A stretch of 46,690 bases of DNA, taken from Roseomonas sp. GTDB taxonomy: Bacteria; Pseudomonadota; Alphaproteobacteria; Acetobacterales; Acetobacteraceae. The translations under genes were made by a program, and so were the position numbers. Numbering within the stretch: position 1 is the first letter of the stretch; each line of letters begins with the position of its first letter. A model generated the notes under the pieces. It saw only the letters and a program-made list of their open reading frames with translations. It did not search any database and had not been told where the DNA came from. Of this stretch, positions 1 to 6,924 are shown piece after piece. The DNA lies in contig JADCFP010000046.1 in the NCBI GenBank assembly GCA_020249465.1, positions 1 to 46,690 of the forward strand. The letters run 5' to 3'.

Positions 1-1
1 C

Positions 2-553
2 AAGGCAGAGGGCCTGTTGTTTGCGCCATCCTTTGCGCGCGATCTGGTACTGGGTGTTGCGACCTATGCGATGGAATTGCTGCGCGCCGCGCCACCCTTG
101 GCCGCGCTTTATGTGCCAATCGGGCTTGGGTCAGGCATTTGCGGCTGCATCATGGCGCGGGACCTTTTGGGCCTTTCCACTGAGATCATCGGCGTCCAAA
201 GCACCGAAGCGCCGACCTATGCGCTTTCCTTCGCTGCGGGCCATGTGGTGACGATACCAACCGCCAATACGCGCGCTGATGGCATGGCAACACGCATTCC
301 TGATCCCAATGCGCTGGAGATCATCCGCAAGGGTGCGGCGCGCATTGTCACCGTGACGGATGATGAAGTGGCCGCCGCCATGCGCGCCTATTGGCAGGAT
401 ACGCATAACCTGGCCGAAGGTGCGGGCGCCGCGCCGCTGGCTGCGCTCATGCAGGAACGTGCTGCCATGCGCGGTAAGCGCGTTGGCGTGGTGCTCTGCG
501 GTGGCAATATTGACCTGGCGTTATTCCGCGATTGGGTGATGGCCAGCGCCTGA
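2..553 (+). CDS. Threonine/serine dehydratase-like PLP enzyme, 3' part
   Basis: This is the C-terminal part of a fold-type II pyridoxal-phosphate enzyme. The frame is open to the left window edge, so the start lies outside. What is visible fits the threonine/serine dehydratase family: a glycine-rich phosphate-binding loop (GLGSGICG), a later GAGAAPLAAL segment, and an LCGGNID motif near the C-terminus where these enzymes contact the cofactor ring. Such enzymes deaminate threonine or serine to the 2-oxo acid. The catalytic lysine would be upstream and cannot be checked. The last two codons and the stop are the beginning of the first 53-bp repeat unit that follows. Assignment to threonine dehydratase rather than another beta-eliminating family member is inference. 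Confidence 0.82.
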   Translation, partial: KAEGLLFAPSFARDLVLGVATYAMELLRAAPPLAALYVPIGLGSGICGCIMARDLLGLSTEIIGVQSTEAPTYALSFAAGHVVTIPTANTRADGMATRIPDPNALEIIRKGAARIVTVTDDEVAAAMRAYWQDTHNLAEGAGAAPLAALMQERAAMRGKRVGVVLCGGNIDLALFRDWVMASA

Positions 554-871
554 TCGGCGGAGGCGTACGCCGGAGCCGTGAATCAGTCGCTCAAACAAGC
601 GCCTGATCGGCGGAGGCGTACGCCGGAGCCGTGAATCAGTCGCTCAAACAAGCGCCTGATCGGCGGAGGCGGATACCGGAGCCGTGAATCAGTCGCGCAA
701 ACAAGCGCCTGATCGGCGGAGGCGGATACCGGAGCCGTGAATCAGTCGCGCAAACAAGCGCCTGATCGGCGGAGGCGAGTGCCGGAGCCGTGAATCAGTC
801 GCGCAAACAAGCGCCTGATCGGTGGAGGCGAACGCCGGAGCCGTGAATCAGTCGCGCAAACAAGCGCCTGA
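546..871. repeat. 53-bp tandem repeat, six full units plus 8 bp
   Basis: Six consecutive 53-bp units begin at 546, 599, 652, 705, 758 and 811, followed by an 8-base partial unit at 864-871. Each unit starts GCGCCTGATCGG and ends CAAACAA. Variation is concentrated in four bases at unit positions 21-24 (TACG, TACG, GATA, GATA, AGTG, AACG). There is also a T/G change at position 46 and one C-to-T change at position 13 of unit 6. Arms CTGAT and ATCAG (unit positions 5-9 and 37-41), with inner GGC/GCC pairs, could fold into an imperfect hairpin. The unit length is not a multiple of three, so the array does not encode a peptide repeat. The stop codon of the preceding gene lies inside unit 1. The array fills most of the 399-bp gap before the next gene. 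Confidence 0.95.
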
Positions 872-925
872 GACGCGGCCCCAAAAACAGGCCATCTTTT
901 CACATCCGCGCCATGGTGCAATGTA

Positions 926-951
926 GCAGCATGACACCCGGAGGATGCTGC
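926..951 (+). promoter_or_regulatory. Hairpin presenting the ribosome binding site of the next gene
   Basis: GCAGCAT (926-932) and ATGCTGC (945-951) are a perfect 7-bp inverted repeat. The 12-base loop contains the CGGAGG Shine-Dalgarno sequence (939-944). The ATG at 953 follows the stem almost directly. The pairing could modulate translation of the dihydroorotase-like gene. It is seen in sequence only; no ligand or regulator is implied. Confidence 0.5.
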
Positions 952-952
952 C

Positions 953-2284
953 ATGGCGCGTTTTGACCTTGCCCTGAAGGGCGGAGACTGTGTGATGTCT
1001 TGGGGGGTGGAGCGTGCCGATATCGGCATCCGCGCCGGGCGCATCGCTGCCATTGGTGATCTGACGCATGCGGAAGCCGCGCAAACCGTGGAGTGCAAGG
1101 GTCTGCATCTGCTGCCCGGTTTGATTGATCCGCATGTGCATTTGCGCGACCCCGGCGACCCCAAGGTGGAAACCATGGAAACCGGCACCCGCGCTGCCGT
1201 GCTGGGTGGCTTGGCCGCGGTTTTCGACATGCCTAATACCACGCCTTCCATCACCAATACCGAAAGGCTCAATGCCAAGCGTGAATTCGTGAAGGGCCAC
1301 GCCTGGTGCGATATCGGGATTTATGTCGGCGGCACCAAGACGAATATCGCGGAACTGGCAGCGCTTGAGCTTGAGCCCAATGTCTGCGCCATCAAGATTT
1401 TTGCGGGTTCGTCTACCGGGGATTTGCTGGTGGAAGATGATGCCAGCCTGGAAGCGGTGATGCGTTCTGGCCGCCGCGCCATTTGCTATCATTCGGAAGA
1501 TGAATATCGCCTGCAGGCGCGCAAGCCGATGTTTACGCCAGGCATGCCCCACATCAACCACCAGGAATGGCGCGATGTGGAAACGGCGATGCTCGGCACG
1601 CGGCGCCTGATGGCTTTGGCGCGCAAGACCGGGCGGCGCGCGCATATCCTGCATGTCTCAACTGCCGAGGAATTGGCCTATCTTGCGGATTACCGAGATG
1701 TCGCAAGCTGCGAAGTATTGCTGAACCATCTGACGCAAACCGATGAAGCCTATGGGCGGCTTGGTGGCTATGCGGTGATGAACCCACCCATTCGCGGCGC
1801 GCGACATTTGGAAGCGGCCTGGAAGGCGGTGGCCGATGGAACGGTGGATTGCGTCGGTTCAGACCATGCGCCGCATTCCCGCGCGGCGAAGGAACGCCCC
1901 TGGCCCGATACCGCGGCGGGGCTCACGGGTATTCAAACCATTGTGCCGCTGATGTTGGATCATGTGAGCGCCGGGCGGCTTTCCCTGCCGCGCCTTGCAG
2001 ATTTGATGTGCGCGGGCCCGGCGCGGATTTATGGCGCCAAGACCAAGGGGCGGCTTGCGGTTGGCCTGGATGGCGATGTGACCGTTGTTGATATGAAAAA
2101 AACGCGCACCATCGAAGATAGCTGGATTGTCTCGCCCTGTGGCTGGACACCTTTTGCCGGGCATCGCTGCAGCGGCTGGCCAGTGATGACGGTCGTGCGC
2201 GGGTATATCGCCATGCGCGATGATGAAGTGCAGGGCGCGCCGCAGGGCCGGCCTGTGGAATTTATTGACACCAGGCGCGCTTGA
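953..2284 (+). CDS. pyrC: Dihydroorotase-family amidohydrolase
   Basis: A cytoplasmic zinc amidohydrolase of 443 residues, the usual length for class I dihydroorotases, which interconvert carbamoyl-aspartate and dihydroorotate in pyrimidine synthesis. Metal-site elements are all present: HVHLRDPG (residues 61-68), a lysine in AIKIF (148) suited to carbamylation, histidines 180 and 234, and GSDHAPH with Asp304. The ATG has CGGAGG nine bases upstream, inside a hairpin loop. Its stop overlaps the start of the nitroreductase gene by one base, so the two are probably co-transcribed. pyrB is not nearby and the neighbours look catabolic, so a paralogue acting on another cyclic amide (hydantoinase or allantoinase type) remains possible. 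The family is secure; the exact substrate is less so. Confidence 0.82.
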   Translation: MARFDLALKGGDCVMSWGVERADIGIRAGRIAAIGDLTHAEAAQTVECKGLHLLPGLIDPHVHLRDPGDPKVETMETGTRAAVLGGLAAVFDMPNTTPSITNTERLNAKREFVKGHAWCDIGIYVGGTKTNIAELAALELEPNVCAIKIFAGSSTGDLLVEDDASLEAVMRSGRRAICYHSEDEYRLQARKPMFTPGMPHINHQEWRDVETAMLGTRRLMALARKTGRRAHILHVSTAEELAYLADYRDVASCEVLLNHLTQTDEAYGRLGGYAVMNPPIRGARHLEAAWKAVADGTVDCVGSDHAPHSRAAKERPWPDTAAGLTGIQTIVPLMLDHVSAGRLSLPRLADLMCAGPARIYGAKTKGRLAVGLDGDVTVVDMKKTRTIEDSWIVSPCGWTPFAGHRCSGWPVMTVVRGYIAMRDDEVQGAPQGRPVEFIDTRRA

Positions 2285-2979
2285 TGCCGGACGCCGACGC
2301 GCAGAAAGCGGTTGAAGCGGCGATAACCTCTCGCCGTTCCATCCGCGCTTTTTTGCCCAAGCCCGTGCCGCAGGCCGATGTTGAACATCTGCTGGATTTG
2401 GCCGCGCGCGCCCCTTCGGGCAGCAATATCCAGCCCTGGAAGGTGCATGCGCTGACCGGCGCGCCACTACAGCGCTTGTGTGATGCGCTGATGGTGGAAC
2501 ACGCGAGCGGCATTACGCCGGAATCCGAATACCAATACTACCCGCGCAAATTTTTTGAGCCCTTTCACAGCCGCCGCCGCAAGGTCGGTTGGGATCTTTA
2601 TGCGCTGCTCGGCATTGCGAAGGGCGAGAATGAAAGGATGCGCGCGCAGCATGGGCGCAACCTGATTTTCTTTGGCGCGCCGGTTGGGTTGATCTTCACC
2701 ATCCATCGCGATCTGGAACAGGGTTCCTGGCTTGATTACGGCATGTTCCTGGAAAATGTGATGGTGGCAGCGCGCGGCATGGGGTTGGATACCTGCCCGC
2801 AAGCGGCCTTCATGCCCTATCACCGCACCATCCAAACCATGCTGGAAACCCCGCCCGAGGAAATGCTGGTTTGCGGCATGGCGCTTGGCTATGCGGATCC
2901 TGATGCGGTGGAAAACAGCCTGGTGACGGAACGCGCCCCGGCACGGGATTTTACGCGTTTTGCGGGCTGGGCCGAATAA
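2284..2979 (+). CDS. Nitroreductase family protein
   Basis: A 231-residue FMN-dependent oxidoreductase of the nitroreductase superfamily. These cytoplasmic enzymes use NAD(P)H to reduce nitro, quinone or ene substrates. The N-terminal SRRSIRAF motif (about residues 16-23) is the usual FMN-phosphate-binding signature, and APSGSNIQPW (about 42-51) is the second conserved flavin segment. The C-terminal half carries the MGLDTCPQ and GMALGYADP motifs. The start ATG shares its A with the TGA of the upstream dihydroorotase-like gene, giving tight coupling. An upstream TTG at 2281 is in frame but is not preferred. Pairing with a cyclic amidohydrolase hints at a shared nitrogen-heterocycle pathway, which is inference only. 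Confidence 0.88.
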   Translation: MPDADAQKAVEAAITSRRSIRAFLPKPVPQADVEHLLDLAARAPSGSNIQPWKVHALTGAPLQRLCDALMVEHASGITPESEYQYYPRKFFEPFHSRRRKVGWDLYALLGIAKGENERMRAQHGRNLIFFGAPVGLIFTIHRDLEQGSWLDYGMFLENVMVAARGMGLDTCPQAAFMPYHRTIQTMLETPPEEMLVCGMALGYADPDAVENSLVTERAPARDFTRFAGWAE

Positions 2980-2989
2980 AGGCCCAGCC
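2965..2989 (+). terminator. Stem-loop at the end of the nitroreductase gene
   Basis: GGCTGGGCC (2965-2973) and GGCCCAGCC (2981-2989) form a perfect 9-bp stem. The 7-base loop holds the TAA stop. There is no clear T-run afterwards, so this may be a 3'-end-protecting or factor-assisted terminator between convergent genes. Confidence 0.45.
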
Positions 2990-3006
2990 GCGTCACTTAT
3001 TCTACT

Positions 3007-3990
3007 TTAGCGCGTCATGGCAGCGCGGTAGCGTTCCAGTACTTGCGCACCTTCCGGCCCGGCACGCTGCGCCCATTCCTGGGTTTGCTTGGCGCCAATT
3101 TCACGAAGCTGCGCCATCAGTGATGCGGAAGGCGTGACCACCTGCATGCCTCGGCTGCGCAGCCGTTCGGCCATTTCGCTTTCTGCCGCCTTGGCTTCGG
3201 CCAAGCCGCGGACGGCGGCGCGCTGCGCTGCGGCCATCACGGCATTGCGCGTTGCTTCATCCAAGGCACGAAAGGCGCGCGTATTGGCAAAGACGTAATT
3301 CTTGGCGCGCATCCCGCCGACATCGGTGAAGACGCGGGCATAATCCCAAGCGGCGGTATCCACGCCTGTCTGGGCGGAGGTAAACATCACGGCAATCACA
3401 CCCGTGGCAAAGGCTTGGGCCACTTCCGCGACCTGCACCGTGACGGGCGCTGCACCCATCAATTCCGCCATGCGCGTGGTCAGCACATTATAGGTGCGGA
3501 ACCGCTGGCCGCGCAGATCATCCACCGATTTGATTTCAGTTCGCGTGTAAAAACCTTGGCTTGGCCAGGGCACCATATAAAGTGGCGTAAGGCCCTGGCG
3601 TTCCAGGCGTGCCCGCACGAAGGGATCGGCAGCGGCATTCAGCGCCGCCGTTGCTTCCCAGGTATCCGCCAGGAAGGGCACGCCATCAACCTCAAAGAAG
3701 GGGTCTTCATTGCCATGCACCGAAAGCAGCACTTCACCCAGCTGCACCTGGCCGGATTGCACGCTGCGCTTGATATTCGGCATGGTCAGCAAGGTGGCGT
3801 TGGAATGAAGCTGAATGCTCAGCGCACCATTGGTTGATTTTTCCACATCTTCGATGAAGGCGCGGATATTGCGCGTGTGGAAATTACCATCGGCATAGGC
3901 ATTGGCCATGTTCCAGCGTGTCTGCGCTTCCGCTGTGCCGGCGCTGAGCGCCAACAAAGCTGCCATTGCGGCGCGTTTGGTGAAATTCAT
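3007..3990 (-). CDS. TRAP transporter substrate-binding protein (DctP family)
   Basis: A periplasmic solute receptor of 327 residues, normal for DctP-type proteins. These deliver carboxylates or related acids to a DctQM sodium-coupled permease. A Sec signal peptide ends near residue 22 (AEA-QTRW). The body has the family pattern: the SVQSGQVQLGEV segment, then FFEVDGVPFL, and the DLRGQRFRTYN segment around residue 160, where family members place a conserved arginine that binds the ligand carboxylate. The ATG is preceded by GGGGAGAG at good spacing. No DctQ or DctM gene lies next to it, so it is an orphan receptor here. It is convergent with the nitroreductase gene and divergent from the methyltransferase gene at 4126. 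The ligand is unknown. Confidence 0.9.
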   Translation of the reverse strand: MNFTKRAAMAALLALSAGTAEAQTRWNMANAYADGNFHTRNIRAFIEDVEKSTNGALSIQLHSNATLLTMPNIKRSVQSGQVQLGEVLLSVHGNEDPFFEVDGVPFLADTWEATAALNAAADPFVRARLERQGLTPLYMVPWPSQGFYTRTEIKSVDDLRGQRFRTYNVLTTRMAELMGAAPVTVQVAEVAQAFATGVIAVMFTSAQTGVDTAAWDYARVFTDVGGMRAKNYVFANTRAFRALDEATRNAVMAAAQRAAVRGLAEAKAAESEMAERLRSRGMQVVTPSASLMAQLREIGAKQTQEWAQRAGPEGAQVLERYRAAMTR

Positions 3991-4125
3991 GATGCTCTCC
4001 CCTTCAGGCGTGCCTCTGCTTAGCGCCTCAAGCCTAGTCTTTCACTTGTCCTCTGCCCCCGCAAGCTTTGGGGGCTTTGAGCTTTGCTGCACGAAGGCTA
4101 CGCTGGAAGAAACGGAGGATATCCC

Positions 4126-5166
4126 ATGGCCCAAAAACTCTTCCCGACATCGCTTGTCGGCTCCTATCCGCAGCCTGAATGGCTGATTGACCGCGCCAAG
4201 CTTGCCGGGCGTTTCCCGCCGCGGGTGCGCGCCAAGGAATTGTGGCGCGTGGCGCCGGAATTTCTCGATCAGGCGCAGGATGATGCGACACTGATCGCGA
4301 TCCGTGATCAGGAACGCGCCGGGCTTGATATCATCACCGATGGCGAAATGCGCCGCGAAAGCTATTCCAACCGTTTCGCCACCGCGCTGGATGGCGTGGA
4401 TATGGAAAACCACGGCACGGCGCTGGACCGCAGTGGCCATCCCAACCCGGTGCCGCGCGTGGTGGGGCGGATTCAGCGCCGTCATGCGGTGGAAACCCGC
4501 GATGTCGCCTTTCTGCGTGCCAATACGGATCGGAAAATCAAGATCACCGTGCCTGGCCCCTTCACCATGGCGCAGCAGGCGCAGAATGATTTCTACAAGG
4601 ATGAAGCAGAGATGGCGCATGATTACGCCATCGCCGTGAATGCCGAAATCCGTGATCTTTTCGCCGCCGGCGCGGATTACGTGCAGGTGGATGAACCCTA
4701 TATGCAGGCGCGCCCGGAAAAGGCGCGCGCCTATGGGCTGGCTGCGTTGAACCGCGCGCTGGAAGGCATCGAAGGCCCGACGGCGGTGCATATCTGCTTT
4801 GGCTATGCCGCCATTATCCATGCGCGCCCCACCGGCTATTCCTTCCTGCCGGAGCTTTGCAAATGCCGCGTCCGGCAGATTTCAATCGAGACCGCGCAAT
4901 CCAATCTGGATACCTCGGTGCTCGAGAATTTTACGGAGCAAACCATCATTTTGGGCGTGATTGATCTGGCGAACCATAAGGTCGAAACGCCGGAGATCGT
5001 GGCAGAGCGTATTCGTCGCGCGCTGCCGCATATTGACCCCGCGCGCATCATCCTGGCCCCTGATTGCGGCATGAAATACCTGCCGCGCGATGTCGCCTTC
5101 GGCAAGATGCGCGCCATGGTGGAAGGTGCCGCACTGGTGCGGCGCGAATTGACAGGAGAAGCATGA
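4126..5166 (+). CDS. MetE C-terminal-domain-like cobalamin-independent methyltransferase
   Basis: This 346-residue protein matches only the catalytic C-terminal half of cobalamin-independent methionine synthase, which moves a methyl group to a zinc-bound thiol. All four expected zinc ligands can be placed: His222 and Cys224 in AVHICFGY, Glu255 in ISIETAQ, and Cys314 in APDCGMKYL. The N-terminal MetE half is absent, as in the single-domain subfamily. The ATG at 4126 has GGAGG 10 bases upstream; an earlier in-frame TTG at 4084 is not preferred. Its 3' end overlaps the amidohydrolase gene by four bases. The role may be methylation of homocysteine or demethylation of a scavenged methyl donor. The donor cannot be read from sequence. 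Confidence 0.85.
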   Translation: MAQKLFPTSLVGSYPQPEWLIDRAKLAGRFPPRVRAKELWRVAPEFLDQAQDDATLIAIRDQERAGLDIITDGEMRRESYSNRFATALDGVDMENHGTALDRSGHPNPVPRVVGRIQRRHAVETRDVAFLRANTDRKIKITVPGPFTMAQQAQNDFYKDEAEMAHDYAIAVNAEIRDLFAAGADYVQVDEPYMQARPEKARAYGLAALNRALEGIEGPTAVHICFGYAAIIHARPTGYSFLPELCKCRVRQISIETAQSNLDTSVLENFTEQTIILGVIDLANHKVETPEIVAERIRRALPHIDPARIILAPDCGMKYLPRDVAFGKMRAMVEGAALVRRELTGEA

Positions 5167-6020
5167 TGAAACCCTGCCTGCCGCCACTGGCCACCACGCC
5201 GCGCCCGTCCTGGCGCGCGCCCGCGCTGTCCTGCGACTGCCATTTCCATATCTTCGGGCCTTATGACCGTTTTCCGCTTGATGCCGGGCGGCATTATGAC
5301 CCGCAGGCCGCAACCATTGCCGATTACCAGCGTATGGCCACGGCACTTGGCATTGAACGCATGGTGATTGTGCAGCCGAGTGTCTATGGCACGCAGAATG
5401 AAGTCTCGCTTGATGCCGCCGAGCAATTCGGCCTGGATCGCGCGCGCGTTGTCGTGGTGATTGATGATAGCTTCGATGATGCCGCGCTGAAGAAACTGCA
5501 TGCGCGCGGCACCCGCGGCGTGCGCTTCAACGCGGTCAGCGGCAATGGCACGCCGCTTGAACAGTTGGAGGCTTTGGCGCGGCGCATCGCACCGCTCGGC
5601 TGGCATTTGCAGCTTTATGCCGAAGGCCATCAATTGCCGGCATTGGCGCCGCGTCTGGCGACGCTACCGGTGCCGGTGGTGGTGGATCACATGGGCGGGG
5701 TGAAAACCAGCGAAGGGCTGAATGGCGCTGGCTTCAAGGCACTGCTCAAAATGCTGGAAAGCCCGCAATGCTGGGTGAAGATTTCTGGCTATCGTATCTC
5801 CGCCGGGCCGCCATTTGCTGATGTTGCGCCCTTCGCGCGGGCACTTTTGGATGCCGCGCCGGATCGCGCGGTCTGGGGCACGGATTGGCCGCATCCAAGC
5901 CTGCAGCATTGGATGCCGGAAGATGGGCATTTGTTCGATCTGCTTGGCCAATGGGCGCCGAGTGATACGGAACGCCGCGGCGTCCTGGTGGAAAACCCTG
6001 CGCGGCTCTATGGGTTTTGA
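5163..6020 (+). CDS. LigI-like amidohydrolase (2-pyrone-4,6-dicarboxylate lactonase family)
   Basis: A 285-residue amidohydrolase-2 family protein. Metal and catalytic positions seen are HFH (27-29), His148 in GWHLQ, His176 in VVDHMGG, and Asp241 in the GTDWPHP motif typical of the LigI/COG3618 group. Characterised members hydrolyse lactones such as 2-pyrone-4,6-dicarboxylate or sugar lactones. The gene starts at an ATGATG overlapping the methyltransferase stop, with an AGGAG just upstream, so the two are translationally coupled. Either ATG (5163 or 5166) could serve. An RraA/HMG-aldolase-like gene lies just downstream on the other strand, which is suggestive because LigI and LigK act in sequence in protocatechuate 4,5-cleavage. 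That link is inference. Confidence 0.85.
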   Translation: MMKPCLPPLATTPRPSWRAPALSCDCHFHIFGPYDRFPLDAGRHYDPQAATIADYQRMATALGIERMVIVQPSVYGTQNEVSLDAAEQFGLDRARVVVVIDDSFDDAALKKLHARGTRGVRFNAVSGNGTPLEQLEALARRIAPLGWHLQLYAEGHQLPALAPRLATLPVPVVVDHMGGVKTSEGLNGAGFKALLKMLESPQCWVKISGYRISAGPPFADVAPFARALLDAAPDRAVWGTDWPHPSLQHWMPEDGHLFDLLGQWAPSDTERRGVLVENPARLYGF

Positions 6021-6119
6021 GCATTTTCAAGCCAAGTGGCCACACTTGGCGACTCGGAAAATGCGATCAAACACAAATTGAGTGCGTGTTCGGCGAACGC
6101 ATGTGAACCGAACAGGCAC
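6019..6119. repeat. Palindromic intergenic element with two hairpins
   Basis: Directly after the amidohydrolase stop, GCATTTTC (6021-6028) pairs with GAAAATGC (6057-6064). These enclose a perfect inner stem GCCAAGT/ACTTGGC (6031-6037, 6044-6050). A second stem follows at 6082-6093 with 6108-6119 (12 pairs, one mismatch, core TGTTCGG/CCGAACA). The layout and words such as GAGCATTTTC, AAAATGCGATCAAA and CGCATGTGAACCGAACA resemble, from memory, the dispersed palindromic elements common between genes in Rhizobiales and relatives. No second copy was seen in this window. Confidence 0.6.
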
Positions 6120-6124
6120 GAAAC

Positions 6125-6148
6125 GGGGGGCTGCAAAGCCCCCCTTTT
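6125..6148 (+). terminator. Rho-independent terminator between convergent genes
   Basis: GGGGGGCT (6125-6132), loop GCAA, AGCCCCCC (6137-6144), then TTTT (6145-6148). This is a compact strong stem that should end the methyltransferase-amidohydrolase transcript. It sits five bases before the stop of the convergent gene and may act in both directions. Confidence 0.85.
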
Positions 6149-6152
6149 CAGA

Positions 6153-6857
6153 TCAAGCCTTGCGGGTGGCTTCGTACCGCGCCTTGGTCTCGGCATTGGG
6201 CGGGTAAAGGCCGGGCAGCGGCACGCCCTTGCCCACTTCTTCCATGATCCAGGCTTCCAGGCGTTCCTGTTCCACCGCGGCTTCCACTACGGCATCCAGC
6301 AGCGCTTGCGGGATCACCACCGCGCCATCGGCATCCGCCACAATGATGTCGCCGGGCACTACCGTCACGCCGCCGCAGCCAATGGTTTCCTGCCAGCCAA
6401 CGAAATTCAGCGCCGCCACAGAAGCCGGCGCGACATAGCCCTGGCAGTAAACCGGCAGGCCCGTGCCGATCACGCCCGCGCCATCACGCACCACGCCATC
6501 CGTTACCAGGCCGGCGACACCCTTCTTCGCCATGCGCGCACACAGGATATCGCCGAAAATCCCCGCCGCCTTGCTGCCCATCGCGTCAGCCACGGCCACA
6601 CAACCTTCCGGCATTTCTTCAATCGCGGCGCGCGTGGACCGTGGTGAGGACCAGCTATCCACTGTCGCCAAATCTTCCCGCGTCGGCGTGAAGCGGAGCG
6701 TAAAGGCAGGCCCAACAATGCGCCGACGATCACCCTGCACAATCGGGTTTGATCCCGCGATGTAGCAGAAGCGCACGCCCTTCTTCAGCAGAACGGTGGT
6801 CAGAGTTGCGGTGGTGACCGCTTCAAGCGCGGTCTTCTGGGCGGGGGTCAGGGCCAT
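6153..6857 (-). CDS. RraA family protein / HMG-CHA aldolase-like
   Basis: A 234-residue protein of the RraA-like superfamily, which includes class II pyruvate aldolases cleaving 4-hydroxy-4-methyl-2-oxoglutarate or 4-carboxy-4-hydroxy-2-oxoadipate, and oxaloacetate decarboxylases. The core active-site region is intact: GDILCARMAKKGVAGLV followed by TDGVVRD (residues about 102-125), with the Arg-Asp pair that binds substrate and metal. VVPGDIIVADADGAVV and the C-terminal helix are also typical. The ATG at 6857 has an AAGGA upstream; the frame stays open further upstream but that stretch does not resemble the family. The gene is convergent with the LigI-like gene and 67 bp downstream of hemY on the same strand. 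The exact aldolase substrate is unknown. Confidence 0.85.
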   Translation of the reverse strand: MALTPAQKTALEAVTTATLTTVLLKKGVRFCYIAGSNPIVQGDRRRIVGPAFTLRFTPTREDLATVDSWSSPRSTRAAIEEMPEGCVAVADAMGSKAAGIFGDILCARMAKKGVAGLVTDGVVRDGAGVIGTGLPVYCQGYVAPASVAALNFVGWQETIGCGGVTVVPGDIIVADADGAVVIPQALLDAVVEAAVEQERLEAWIMEEVGKGVPLPGLYPPNAETKARYEATRKA

Positions 6858-6924
6858 GGCCAGTTCCTTGTCAAATCCAGGCGCTTCCATACAGCGCTTG
6901 CGCCATCGGGCAAGGTGGGCGGCG

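Noticed and set aside
546-871. Array read as a CRISPR
   Set aside because: There are no unique spacers: the whole 53-bp unit repeats and only four bases vary. No cas genes are near.
742-1654. Minus-strand open frames (742-1278 and 848-1654) overlapping the repeat array and the dihydroorotase gene
   Set aside because: They are antisense to a well-supported gene and enter repeats whose 53-bp unit shifts the frame; no family match and no ribosome binding site.
2284-2979. Nitroreductase as BluB (dimethylbenzimidazole synthase)
   Set aside because: The protein lacks an obvious BluB-specific context or cobalamin genes nearby; only family-level assignment is safe.
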